63,332 nt of DNA, taken from positions 1 through 63,332 of the forward strand of contig JBEWZL010000286.1 of assembly GCA_045837725.1 (NCBI GenBank), written 5' to 3'. Each line of letters begins with the position of its first letter. Within the stretch, counting starts at the first letter, position 1. The notes beneath the pieces are model-generated. The model made no database searches. It was not told the origin of the DNA and saw nothing but the letters and a program-made list of their open reading frames with translations. The stretch is from Vermamoeba vermiformis. Taxonomy: Eukaryota > Tubulinea > Echinamoebida. The position numbers and the translations under genes are program-made. This document shows positions 10,759-22,205 of this stretch, one piece after another.

Positions 10759-11670
10759 TCATGCTAAGCAGGTATCTTTGGCGCACTGAGTCATAAACGA
10801 ATCAAACTTTCCATAAAGGGCTATAATCTTATCAATCACTTGAGCATTAGTTCCTTCTAACTTCGCTAAGATGATGTCAGTCTCCAAATTATGATACTCG
10901 CTGGCGATTTTGTCGAGCAGCTTCTTAATCTGTATTACTCGCTTTTCTTCGTTAATATTCGCTGCTGATTTATCTTGAATGCTGTAGTTTGTTGCCTTAG
11001 GTACTGCATTTGTCGAAACAACGTTGTTTGGAGGTGAGGAATATTTTGCAGCGGCAGTAAATTTTCCGGATCCAGGTGGCGGTGGAGGAGGAGGAGCACC
11101 GGTGGTTGCTGCGCTTACTGTAGGGACATTAGTCTGCGCTGAAGTTGGTAAAGGAGGCAAAGCACCAAATTGTGGCTGTTTGACAGCGGATGGTGAGACA
11201 AAAGGTTGCACGACGGCCTTGGGCTTTGTGCCCTCGTTCTGATGCTTGGTCAGCACTTTGACGAGCCAGTGGAAATTATAACGACGGGCAATATCGAGCG
11301 CAGTCTCCAATCTTTTGCTGGTGTAGTTGAAGTCCGTTCGAGGATCGTCCAACAATAATTCTACTGCCCCGTCCCAATCATAAGACACCGCCACCCACAT
11401 GAGAGCTGTTCTTCTGCTACTATCAACTGCATTAACGTCGCACTCTGGCCGGCTCAGAAATAGTTTCATCATCTTCTCCATTTTGTCGCGTTTCTCCGGA
11501 CGATTGAGGCCTTCGCGCACACAAGCAATTAATAGAGTTTCGCCACTGTCATTGAGACCATTAACGCAGTTCTTGCCGCTACTGAGAATGTTCTCGATGA
11601 ATTCAGGCTTGCCGTCGCGATCCACGATGTTGTTGTGCAGCCGCTTAACCATGAACCGATCTTCTGCCAT
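10759..11670 (-). CDS. Ankyrin-repeat protein with polyproline linker (paralogue A)
   Basis: A single exon encodes 303 residues. Residues about 35-150 hold three or four ankyrin-like repeats: SGETLLIACVREG, then SRRTALMWVAVSYDWDGAVELLLDDP, then KRLETALDIARRYNFHWLVKVL. A Pro/Ala/Ser-rich linker follows, including GAPPPPPPPGSG, which is the sort of track bound by profilin, SH3 or WW domains. The last 70 residues are helical and charged (KKLLDKIASEYHNLETDIIL). The same order of ankyrin block, polyproline and C-terminal helical domain occurs in the divergent gene that starts 240 bp away at 11911, so the two are paralogues. Unlike that gene it has no intron. Function is not known; a scaffold linked to the actin system would fit the polyproline but is a guess. 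Confidence 0.85.
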   Translation of the reverse strand: MAEDRFMVKRLHNNIVDRDGKPEFIENILSSGKNCVNGLNDSGETLLIACVREGLNRPEKRDKMEKMMKLFLSRPECDVNAVDSSRRTALMWVAVSYDWDGAVELLLDDPRTDFNYTSKRLETALDIARRYNFHWLVKVLTKHQNEGTKPKAVVQPFVSPSAVKQPQFGALPPLPTSAQTNVPTVSAATTGAPPPPPPPGSGKFTAAAKYSSPPNNVVSTNAVPKATNYSIQDKSAANINEEKRVIQIKKLLDKIASEYHNLETDIILAKLEGTNAQVIDKIIALYGKFDSFMTQCAKDTCLA

Positions 11671-11910
11671 CTTGATGCGCTGTTGCGCTCTTCTTAGTTA
11701 ACAGACTAGTAATGCTTGAAAATTAAATTTGAACGGGAATTAAAGTTGTTGCGTAGGTGAAGGTGTCAAATCAATCAACTCGGGTAATTTTGTGGCGAGG
11801 CACAAGATAGAATTCCGTATTGTAACTCCCTGGTCAAGTCAAGGTGACCGTTAGGCGATGGATTTAATCCGATAAACTGTAATGTTTGGAAACCAGTCAC
11901 AACAACAACA
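11671..11910. promoter_or_regulatory. Bidirectional promoter region between ankyrin paralogues
   Basis: This 240-bp gap separates the two divergent starts of related ankyrin/polyproline genes, so it must hold both promoters. No TATA box or operator can be assigned with confidence. Confidence 0.5.
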
Positions 11911-13313
11911 ATGCTAAAGTTCGCCAACGACACGCGTCTTCCCCTGGAAGAAAGAGAAGGCTTCAAAAAATCCGACCGTTCATTTCTGAATCACCTCGAA
12001 GCACTAAGCAAATCGGCTCGATTCGGCAAGTGGACCATCGAGATAGAAGATCCCAAAGCACTCTACGACGTAGGCCCATACGCTCCAAATGTTGAAATGG
12101 CTTTCCGCATTATTGATGAGTTGATGCCAAATCTAAAAAATAGATTTGAAAATTTATATACGCCAATGCGAGATCGACTCCAAAAAACAGTAACGAACCT
12201 TAAAATCATCATCCGCGCGGATCCAAATGCACCAAGCGCCTGCACGACAACTTTCAGCGACGGAAATATGATATTCAGAGTCAAGGAATTTGGCTTGTTA
12301 AGCGAGTGGGGCAGCGATATGCTGATGCAACTCGAATTGCACCAGACCAGCGGAGGTACAATGACGTCAGAACTCGGTGCCTCACTCTCATCCTCACTCA
12401 AAAATGGCACTCCAAACTCACCCGAAGAAGCAGTCCAAACTATATTGAAGATGGGTGCAGCAGACAAACCACTAACCAAAACCGACGACTTTCCACTTTT
12501 GATATGCGTCGGATGGTGGAAGCCCAAGATTGCCAAGCTGTTGCTCGATGGCGGGGCCAACGTGAACATTCGCGACAGCAATCAACGCACTCCTCTCCTG
12601 CTGGCTTGCTATTTAGCTTCCGAGAGTAACTTAACTGACTGCATGAACTACTTGCCTATGATTGAACTGCTGTTGACACGACCAGACGTCGATGTCAATG
12701 CACGAGACAAGCTGGACCGCACGCCACTGATGTACCTTGCACTCACTGGCCGCTTCAAAGGCATTGATCGATTGCTCGATGATCCGCGCGTGGACGTCAA
12801 CTTGGAAAATCGGAAGATGCAGACTGCTTTGGACTTCGCCCAACAGTACAAAAACGAGTGGCTCGCGAAGGTCTTGACGAGTCGCAAAGGAGAGAAGAAG
12901 ACAGTGCCTCCCCCACCACCCTCAGTTCCCAGGGCACCGTTGGCTCCAGCAGTGAAGAAGACAATTCAGAACACCAGCACTCGACCACTGTACCCACCAG
13001 CTCCCCCAACAGCACCAGTGCCAAAAACTAGCGCTGCTCTGCCCAAATCGAGTACGGTTACCACAAGTCCGCCAACTAACTCTACCAAATCGCAGCGAGC
13101 AACTAAAATCATTAAAGATTTGCTCCAGGCGCACTGTAAGTTTTGAACAGTCTTAGAAATAGCGTTTACTTACCTTATCTGCGCCTAGACGATGCGCATT
13201 TGGACTTCACTCTTGCCCTAATCGAGCCGGAACCTCTACCCAAAATTGACCAGAGTTTCGCGGAGTTCGCAAGTAAACTAGAAGCTGCGCTTCGGCAAAT
13301 GAAGGCTTTGTAA
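11911..13313 (+). CDS. Ankyrin-repeat protein with polyproline linker (paralogue B)
   Basis: Two exons (11911-13135 and 13189-13313) give about 449 residues. The N-terminal 170 residues form a region absent from the neighbouring paralogue, with patterns such as GKWTIEIEDP and a predicted helical stretch ending in LYTPMRDRLQKTV. Ankyrin repeats follow: PKIAKLLLDGGANVNIRDSN, RTPLLLACYLASES, DRTPLMYLALTGRFKGIDRL and MQTALDFAQQYKNEWLAKVL. Next come polyproline tracts (VPPPPPSVPRAPLAP) and a short helical C-terminal domain (KIIKDLLQAHYDAHLDFTLA). The intron cuts that last domain. Shared wording with the gene on the other side (LDDPR, TALD, WL.KVLT) shows common descent. Function unknown. Confidence 0.87.
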
Positions 13314-13428
13314 TAACTGCAATCAAGTATTAAACTCGGATGATTGTATTAGAAGCTTACCTTTGTTTATTTTATAAAGCAACACGAGTTAAATCGAATG
13401 ACTCACTGGTTGCAATACCTTTGTTGAG

Positions 13429-15932
13429 TCAGACAGACTCATCATCAACGATGGTGTTTTCAGCAATAAACATCTCAACAAGCGGGACAAGCAGATCCTT
13501 AATGGCACCCTCAAGTGCAAGTTTGTCCACGAGCGAGCCGATCTTGAACACGGTGGACAAATCGCACTTGTCAATGAGCAACAACTCCTGGCCCGTCACC
13601 TGAGGACACCGTGTTAGTTCAGAGCCACTTTCATACCAAAAACTTACCTTGTGCTGTTTAAACACGTCGACATACTTCTCAAATCCGACGGAGACTAGCC
13701 ATTGACACGTGTCATCAGTGCTCCAATGAAACACTCCTGGCGGATTTTCATAAATACTGCGCCAATTTTTCAACAAGAACACGGCCTTTTGAAGCTTTTT
13801 GGTGTCTTTCCAGGCCATGCCAAGATCTTGCATTAAGTCCCAGGTGTTGAGGTTGGGGAGTACAGCACCATTAATCTCGTTGGAAGCGAACTTGTCAACA
13901 CACTTTCCAATGTTCAATTCTCTGAGCAGCATGGCAACGTCGTCTGTGCTCCATTCATTAAGGGGCTGCTGCATCTTGGCCATTTGCGTCTCGTACTGTG
14001 CAGTCGTAGCATGTTGTCGGCGGGCCAGTAACTCTGCATTGACTTTAGCGGCTTTGAGAATGTCTTCAGTCAACACAGCAGGAATTTTCTTCTTTAAATA
14101 CTCCACCCGGTCTTGATCGTATTCCTTCTTCAATCGTTGGATTTGCAACTCGAGCTTCCGTTTCTTTTCTTCTAACTGAGCTAAAAGCTCCTTTTTCTCG
14201 TGCAGTGGTCCAGCGATGCGAGATAGCTCCGTGTCATTGCTGCTCGATCGCTGTTCTAAAGCTCTTAGCTTAGCACTCAGCTTTGCCATAGCCTTGTCAT
14301 AGAACTCTTTCATTCGATGCGTGTCGAGCTCTTTCTTCATGATCACGTCAATGCGCACTTCAGGATGCGACGCGAGAATGTCTGTTGCATCCTCGTGCTG
14401 ATGAATCTTAAGCTTGCCGTAGTTGGGCCAGTCGCACAAACTCGATGGACATGCATCTGCTTCGTTCTGTTCATCTACTTCAGCCTGTTCTTCTTCAGTG
14501 AGAATATTGTAGTCCACTTCTGAGTCATCGGCAAGATTGTTCACGACACGCAATTCTCGTCGCGCGCACAAGAGCTGTCGAAACGCCTTCACGAGCTCAG
14601 CTGGCAAGCCATTTTCTGCACGATTGATTAATGTCTATTGTCCTCCTGACGAGTGACTTACTTGCAATGCGCATAAATCGCAAGGTGACGCTCTCTCGCA
14701 GTACGTCAATAAAACCAGAGAAATTAGCAAGCGATAGACCAACATTTTGCAAGTTTAATTCGACGAGCTTTTTGTTGATATTAAGGGCTTCATAGAGCTG
14801 AGTATAATTGCCATTGATGGGATTTCCTTTGAAAAACCGTCAAACACTGAATATTGTAGTATGATAGCGATTATACCTGACAAATCGAGAAGCGTCAAGG
14901 TGGAGTTGGCTTCCAACAATGATGCGATGTCTGCAAGACTGTTTATCTTAGCACCTGGTGTATATGTTGTGAGCAACAAATACCAAGTAATGTCGTGCTG
15001 TACCTCGTAGCTCTAAGATCTCCAAGTACGTGTTTTTTACCAGTCCAACGGCCATGAAACCGACTCCTCGATCTCCGATAGGATTATCTACAAACGATAA
15101 AATAAGCATATAATCTACCGTTTATATATACTACTTACTATCTAGAATGAGGTGGCATATCTTAGACGTCTTTAACGGTCCTGATACCCATTCGCCATCG
15201 AGCTTGATGTCATTGTCTAGAAATTTATTAGGAAACCAATAACCTTGCCCTGCCAGATCTTACCCGATAAATCGAGCTTGTTCATAGTTTGACTGGTCGC
15301 CATGTACTCCCAGATTAGTTTCGCGTCCACATCCAACAACTTGTTTCCTGCACCACGTATTATTGCTTCGTTGATTGCAAACTAAGTTACCTGACAGATC
15401 CAAGCTCTCTAACATAGTCAAGCTCTGTAACGAGGCCAGTATAGGGGCTATAGAACGTGAAGGGAGGTGATTGCCTATTGATATCTGTCAGATCAAATGT
15501 CAAAAATTTATTGATACTGACCCGCCAAGCAAAGTTCGAGGATTCGGCTGTCTTTTAATGCATCTCCTAATAATTTAGTGCCTACTGGACCGATTAAACT
15601 ATCTACAGGACAATTTAATTATTGATGTGCCGACATCCAGAACTCGAATTATCTTCGATTACCTGTCAAATCGATTCTGCGATAAGATGCAAAAAGCTCG
15701 AAGCTTATCTTCTTTTCTATAGCTTGGGAGCATTGAGAGTTCGATTTAACCCTGAATAAATCAGATTAATTTCCATTCTGCTGTCTATTTGTTGTACTTA
15801 CACGGTCTTTTCTTTGGTCTTTTCCTTCTTTTTCTTCGGTGCTTCAAGTTTGTCCCCTTTTCTCTTTTTAGACTCCTTCGGTGGCCACCCCACAGGGAGA
15901 CCATCATCGATGATCAAAGGCACCTCGCTCAT
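13429..15932 (-). CDS. LRR (ribonuclease-inhibitor type), coiled-coil and double SAM domain protein
   Basis: The gene reads from ATG at 15932. A short basic N-terminus (ESKKRKGDKLEAPKKKKEK) is followed by leucine-rich repeats of the ribonuclease-inhibitor kind, each on its own small exon. Five or more introns fall right after the Gly of an LDLSG or LELRG motif. The large last part (14607-13429) has a long coiled coil (about residues MKKELDTHRM through LKKKIPAVL). Two SAM domains follow: NEWSTDDVAMLLRELNIGK, then FHWSTDDTCQWLVSVGFEKY. A 48-nt intron inside the second SAM has a length divisible by three and no in-frame stop. SAM domains usually mediate protein-protein assembly, so a cytoplasmic scaffold role is inferred. 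No orthologue is recognised. Confidence 0.82.
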
Positions 15933-16370
15933 TGTGAATTGCCTGGGAAAAAAACAATACGTGTGCGTTTTCTATTTGAAAATCGATAAAGAGTTCAATG
16001 GCAGGGCAAAAAAAATTTTTGACACTTTCAGATCAGCATTAATAATTCTGTGTGAACGAAACAACGTTGTTTAGGCGGGAACCAAAATTATTTAATTATC
16101 TAGAATTTTACCAGATTTTTGTAGTCTCGAGCTCAAGGCTCCTTCCGTAATCCATCCAAACAGTTTGCTGTAACTCAGGAACGAGTAAGTAGTGTTACAT
16201 CTTACAACTACGACATATTTGTTCTATTGTGGGTGATTGCGATGAAAAATCAATGCTTTGGCCTGGAACTATTTTTGTCTGTTCAACAAACTCCGATCAG
16301 ACTGCCGCCAAAATTCATTTGACGACCAGAGCTCATTATATTTATTCGACTTATTATTTATCACATACTG

Positions 16371-17157
16371 ATGGCAGACAACGTTTACGCACAAACAGGT
16401 GCAGGAATACAGCTCGATCCAGAAGGAGAACGCGCCAAAGACAAAGACGACCACTTTGATGTGACTAAAGACAAGTTATACGATGGAGATCCAGATTGGT
16501 ACGATGCGGAGATGGACGAGGAACTCGCTGATCATTTCCTTGACAAGCACTTGGGACCTAACCGAGGAAGTAAGATCCACTTACATTAAAAAATTAACTT
16601 AATTCGTAAAATCGTAATTTTTAATTGCCAACTATACTTACCTATTATAAAACGTTATACAGCATTTATTTATTTTGAAAATTTTAAAATTGGAATTCTT
16701 TTATTCCACCCCAACACCACAATCTTTGATAGGCACGGAAATAAATCATGATTAAAATAAATAAATGCTAATCTTTACTTTTTTTTGCAGAGCCAAAGAC
16801 GGATGCAGTTTTGAGTTGTCCCGGCTGTTTCTCCGTTTTATGTGATCAATGCCAACAGTAAGTATAATAATAATACATAACTAGCGGTTAACGTGCTATT
16901 ATAGACACGAAGAATATCAAAATCAATACCGTGCCATGTTTGTGACCGAGAACGTGGATGTCAACAAAGAAGACGAAATTGAATACAGAGACAAAGAGAG
17001 CAATCAATCGACTGATGGAAGTAATACAAATACAGATAGTAGTGAAGTAACGATATACAACCCCGTTAAATGCATGATTTGTGGCACTGAAGTTGGGATG
17101 TACGATAAGAAAGACGAGATCTATTATTTCTTCGACGTTATTGCGGCTGATAACTAG
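16371..17157 (+). CDS. EAPP: EAPP homologue (E2F-associated phosphoprotein family)
   Basis: Three exons (16371-16569, 16791-16857, 16905-17157) join in phase to about 172 residues. The N-terminus is acidic, with a DPDWYDAEMDEELADHF block. The C-terminal part has the family signature: LSCPGCFSVLCDQCQQHE, then QYRAMFV, then a second Cys pair in VKCMICGTEVGMYD, and a final YYFFDVIAADN. The paired CxxC motifs probably bind zinc. In animals the protein is nuclear and associates with E2F and snRNP-linked factors; here only the conserved core is claimed. The first intron (221 nt) is longer than usual for this window. The end of the frame, at a TAG just after the FFDV motif, matches the family's usual stop position. 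Confidence 0.88.
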
Positions 17158-17594
17158 ACCATATGAATGCATTCGTAATAATACTAATAGTATGATCCTG
17201 CATACAGCGCAGTAGAGAGGGTTAATCGGATCCTTTCAATTTTGTACTTGAATTAACTTGTAAATAGTCCTTCAACGAATGTTACTATGCATCTTATTAT
17301 TCAATATTAATACTCATTCGTTACATACGCTCAGAATCGCATTTTTTATTTGATTTTTAGTCAGTACACGATCATCTGAGGAAAATTAATGAATTCATTT
17401 CTATCCGTTACACAACGTTATATTTTACAAGCAATAGAAATAAATCATTAATGAGGTGGCAATAGCATGTAAAGTATGGTTTCTAATCTAAATTGGTTCG
17501 CAAATTGAAGCAGTAACTAATTATCTTTTAGCAGCCTACTTAACTCATTATAAGTACTTATAATAAGCCAATATCAGCTGCTAACATTGATTAA
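17158..17594. other. AT-rich intergenic spacer between convergent genes
   Basis: No coding frame is supported. The region holds the 3' ends of the EAPP gene and of the minus-strand ankyrin gene. Several AATAAA-like words are present. I see nothing else in it. Confidence 0.5.
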
Positions 17595-19558
17595 TCAATT
17601 AGATACGCTCAATTTCTTCAAAAAATCAATTATTTCGATATTTTGGCATCGATCTGCCATGTCAAATATAGTTCCTTCCAAGCCCTTTTAAGTGTTATTA
17701 GTACACTCGTCATTATATATTAAGCACGTAATATTGACTTACGCGTATATTCAGCGTGCTAAACAATTGTGATCTGCCTGGCACTGAGTTCAGCAAGGTC
17801 TGTAACAGCTCCACACTCAAATTTTTGGATCTCATCGCGTAATGCAATGGCGTGTCCCCAGTACTACAATTAGACAATATTAGAATTGCATTGAATATAC
17901 TCTATACCATTAACATTACGTACTTGGTCTTAACGTCAATTCTCGCGCCAGCTTGCAACAAGAACTCAGTCACGCTCAAATTGCCGTGAAAAGCAGCCTC
18001 GTGCAGCACAGTCTCGCCGCGCGCATTGCCAATGAGAATGTCACCGCTCTTAATCAACAGCTTGAGCAGTGTTGATTGTTTGCCGAGGTCTGATGCGCTC
18101 GTTGGTGAGTGACGTACAATGCGGAACAACGTGTCATTGACGAACTCAGTCTTCGCGACATTGAAGTTTGAGTGCAGCAACAAGTACAAACACACGTCGT
18201 ATTGACCTGACAGTTTGACCGCATTAGCTCGCTGGTAGTACAATAATAATCATAAGGACTCATCAACGTACCTTCATCAGCTGCCACTTGCAACAGGTTC
18301 TTGCTGTCCTTCTTGTGCTTGATGTTCATATCAAAGTCCTGGTCGTTAATGAAGCGCAGCATGGGCACGTGACCGCACTCACTCGCACGAAAGGCAATCT
18401 CTTCTTTGAGTGCATCAGGCAGCTCCTTCCATATGCCGTACATGAGTCCTACGACGTTCGAACAATACTTTGCTAATACACAGGTCAGTTGCACTGCAAA
18501 GAATCGCCCAGACTTCAAGAGCAAATCCGCTATGTCTTCATTCACCAAAAACACTGCCAGATGAAGTGCTGTTTGTTGAGACCTAGTAATATGACGTTAT
18601 TAATACATCTTGAATCTCTTGACGCGAGGTATGATAACGATATCGAAAATACTGACGCAAAATAAAGCGATGTTACCATATTAGGAAATTACAATTAAGC
18701 TTTCTTATGAAGACTAGCTAATTGTAACTTGAAATCCGACAATTCGTTGTCTTAAACAAACTATAGGACATTAAAGCCTAGGCTACTTACAAATTCGGAA
18801 TGTTGATCTTGGCTCCCCGCTTAATTAAGACTGCTGCGGCTTGATAATTCTTTATGGATATAGCTTTATGAAGTGCTGTGTTTCCGCTCTCATTTTGATG
18901 ATTCAGATCCAGTCCTAACACATTACAATCCGTTAGCAATCTCAATAAAATCTCACGGCGGGATTTGCGCTCTTTAAGCAGATCGGTGATTACTTACCTC
19001 GCTCCAAGGCCAAATCTAGTACATCGCCTAGTTTATTGATTGCGGAGTTCGATTTTGGCACTGACAAAGCCAGATGGTGCAAAAATGTTTTGTTATTAAT
19101 TGCTTGATCCAGTCGTATGTTTGGTGATTTTAATAATAATTTACAGCCAGTATACCAACCTAGATTTATATTGACATGTTAAATTGATTAAATTCGGCGT
19201 TGACGGGAATTTCAAACATTAAAAAACGGATTAAAGAAATTAAAATTGCAATTTAATATATGAATTAATTCTATGCAAGTGTTGTTATCTAGCACTTAAG
19301 TTAACACGTACTTTGCTTGGCGGCCATCTCAAGAGCAGTTAAGCCATTTTCATTCTTTATATTCACGTCAAAATCGCTTTGCAAGTACTGTACAAGCCTT
19401 TTCTTATTCTCTGTTATGTAAATAATAATAACAATAATTAGTACACCTTAACTGCCGAATTGCTCGTTGGATCCATCCAGATTCCAAGGTTATTTCGCCT
19501 TCAACGTACCTTGCTTAATACAAGTAAAGAACTCCTCGCGGTCATGATCAGGGTCCAT
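17595..19558 (-). CDS. Ankyrin-repeat protein
   Basis: About nine exons run from ATG at 19558 (MDPDHDREEFFTCIKQG) to TGA at 17595-17597. Ankyrin repeats recur along almost the whole protein: NKKRLVQYLQSDFDVNIKNE, NGLTALEMAAKQS, SGNTALHKAISIKNYQAAAV, GETVLHEAAFHGNLSVTEFL and GDTPLHYAMRSKNLSVELLQ. Between the middle repeats lies a longer non-canonical segment (about 18240-18550) with GLMYGIWKELPDALKEEI. The C-terminus ends KKLSVSN. No kinase, membrane or enzymatic domain is visible, so a protein-binding role is all that can be inferred. Exon joins were read from frame continuity. The first exon is very short (17 codons), as in several genes here. The HDAC11 gene diverges from it across 459 bp. 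Confidence 0.75.
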
Positions 19559-20017
19559 AATTCATGGTGCTGTATTGTGCACGCTTCAGCTTTGTTAAAT
19601 TGAATAATTTTTTCGTAGCTTTATCGTTGTGCACCGATTCACCACAGAATCAAATTCGGGACTTACCGACTGCCTTAATACTCGTCTTAATAGCAGAAAT
19701 ACATAGTCAAGATTGAATGAGACATCTTTTCTCAGTATAGAACTGGTTCGAGCGCTTTTTTGAGACAGTACTTAAAGCTGAACGACGTATGAACTTGTCC
19801 ATTCGTTCCCGACGCAGGATCGATTGTTGCACGAGATGATATTGGTACAGTTGCAATACTATAATAGTCTTAGGCTTGCGGGGCGTGTTGGGTTGAGAGT
19901 TGAACTTTTTTTTTGTTGCAGATCTTTTTCAACACGACTAGAGAACCAAACCTGCGAATACTGGATTATATTATTTAATATTGATGATATCCATACGAAG
20001 TTACAATTAACAGCTAG
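19559..20017. promoter_or_regulatory. Divergent promoter spacer, ankyrin gene / HDAC11
   Basis: This 459-bp gap separates two divergent translation starts. A plus-strand frame at 19824-20216 overlaps the HDAC11 start but shows no protein-like features. No specific operator is identified. Confidence 0.4.
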
Positions 20018-22042
20018 ATGGAGGACGAACATCAGCGACTGTTATCGAAATCCGGATATAGAGACTACTTCCGCGAGGATGTCAAGATTCCTATTATTTA
20101 CTCTCCCAAATATAATATCACATTTTTTGGAATTGAAAAATTGCATCCGTTCGATTCTACAAAATATGCGAAAGGTAAGCCCATCCGATCGGAAAATTAT
20201 GATTTGCAAATTATAAATGCTGGAATTAAAAAATTAAATATAATGACCAATTAATAATGCATTAAAGTATTCATCATTTCAATGCCGAATTTTTTCGTGT
20301 TTCGTTTTCGGATCGCGAAAATTTAGAAAGCAAATTAAATAAGCTCTAACATATTCGATAGTACACGATCGCTTAATTGCTCTTGGTACCATTCCCCGCG
20401 ATGGATTTGCCGAACCAACTAAGCCTAGCGAGGAAATTTTGAAGATCGTGCATACTGAACGCTATCTCAACTCGCTTAAATGGTAATTATACTAAAATAC
20501 CATATTAACATCATCATTACTTTATATCCATATCATTACAATATTATTTCAAGTTGAATAGTTCCAATAACCGGTCCGGTCTGGATCCGCTAATATTTGT
20601 AGCTTATTTATTACATTTATTTACTAGCATTATTACTATTAAACTTGATTTTCATCATTTTGTTATATTTTTGCATTATTTAAGCCTTGCCTTAGTCTCC
20701 TGTATTCCAGTACAAATCGCATGCTCGGCGCTCAGCTCAATCCAAGACCACTGTCTACAATACTAATACATTCATATATAGGTCCCTAGTCCTCACACGT
20801 ATATTAGAGATTCCTATTCTCAGTGTATTTCCTCAGTTTGTGATCCAGCGCAAAGTGCTCGAGCCGATGTTGTACCAGACTGGCGGGACAATCATCGCAG
20901 GACAATTGGCACTCATTCACGGCTGGGCAATCAACTTGGGTGGTGTAAGTATAGTACAACATTATTATAGTGATAGCAGTACTTACAAATGATATTTCAT
21001 TAGGGATTCCATCATGCATCCGGTGACGACGGTGGAGGTTTTTGTGTGTATGCAGGTCAGTAGCGAATAGACTAATGTACTATAATATACCAGTCATTTA
21101 ATATCGTGCTATTTTTAGATCTGACACTGTCCATTAAATTACTGCGCATTGAAACGAACGTGACACGTGCCATGATTGTAGATCTGGACGCGCATCAAGG
21201 TAACCATAAATAGACCGAATATGGTGATGATAATTAACTCATTATGCCCATATTAGGCAATGGACACGAGCGAGATTTCATGAGCGATCAAAACGTGTTC
21301 ATCTTTGACATGTTCAACAGTTACATTTACCCGCACGACACTTACGCCATGCGACGCATTTCCAAAGCTGTCAAAGTGTCACCGGGCACGACTGAAGAGA
21401 TGTACTTGGCGAGCTTGAGAGGTACGTTGCTCGCAGGCTATAATGACTTATTTATGACCACGTGATCAATTGCGCTAATCCGTCCGTGCAGACACACTGC
21501 CTGAGTGCCTCGACAGTTTTCAGCCTGAAATTATCTTTTACAACGCGGGCACAGATTGTTTGAAAGGAGATCCGCTCGGCAACATGACACTCACTGCTGA
21601 CGGCATCAAAGAGCGCGATGAGATTGTGTTCCAAGAGGCACTTCGACGCAAAATACCGATTGTAATGGTCCTCAGCGGAGGATACGCACGAGGCACAGCA
21701 CAAGTGATCGGCGATTCCATTCACAATCTCGTGACCAAGTTCGATTTGCTGCGGAGGTGCGAGAAGAAAAGCAACTTTATTCCGCGCAATCAACCACTGT
21801 TCATGAACGAGGAGTCAAGCGCGAGTGAAGAACAGCACTCGTCATTGGACGACGAACAAATCATTGACCTCGAGCACGAAGAGCAGCACAACACCAACAA
21901 CGATAACGAGACAAATGAGTTCAAATTGAAAGAGAAAGTGAGTCACAGCCGTGACAGCATCGAAAAAAAAAGAAATAACAACAACAACAATATGAACAGG
22001 AGCAGTGACAGCGTGTCGCGTGAGGATGATGAAAACGTGTAA
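20018..22042 (+). CDS. HDAC11: Class IV histone deacetylase, HDAC11-like
   Basis: Eight exons (20018-20174, 20362-20482, 20782-20944, 21004-21055, 21119-21199, 21257-21421, 21492-22042; the first may have an untranslated partner) are in phase and give about 429 residues. The enzyme removes acetyl or long-chain acyl groups from lysine. HDAC11 signatures are plain: HPFDSTKYAKG, EEILKIVHTERYLNSLKW, LGGGFHHASGDDGGGF, VDLDAHQGNGHERDF, FYNAGTDCLKGD and LSGGYARGTA. These contain the two His, the zinc-binding Asp-His-Asp set and the active-site Tyr. After the catalytic core there is an unusual low-complexity tail of about 85 residues, rich in Glu, Asp, Asn and Ser, with a polyasparagine run. Animal HDAC11 has only a short tail. 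Confidence 0.93.
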
Positions 22043-22205
22043 ATAGTGTAAATACAACCCTTATTAGTTAATTATTATTGCGATGTTTTGTAAATAAATT
22101 TGTTAAGCACGAAAAGGATCACCGAGAATGTCCCTAATCTCGACAGTAAAGATCCTAATGTGGATCCACTGTGAATATTTTGTAACGAGGAGTTGAGAAG
22201 GTTGT

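Noticed and set aside
19824-20216. Frame of 130 codons overlapping the HDAC11 start
   Set aside because: It is out of frame with the conserved HDAC N-terminus and lacks protein-like features.
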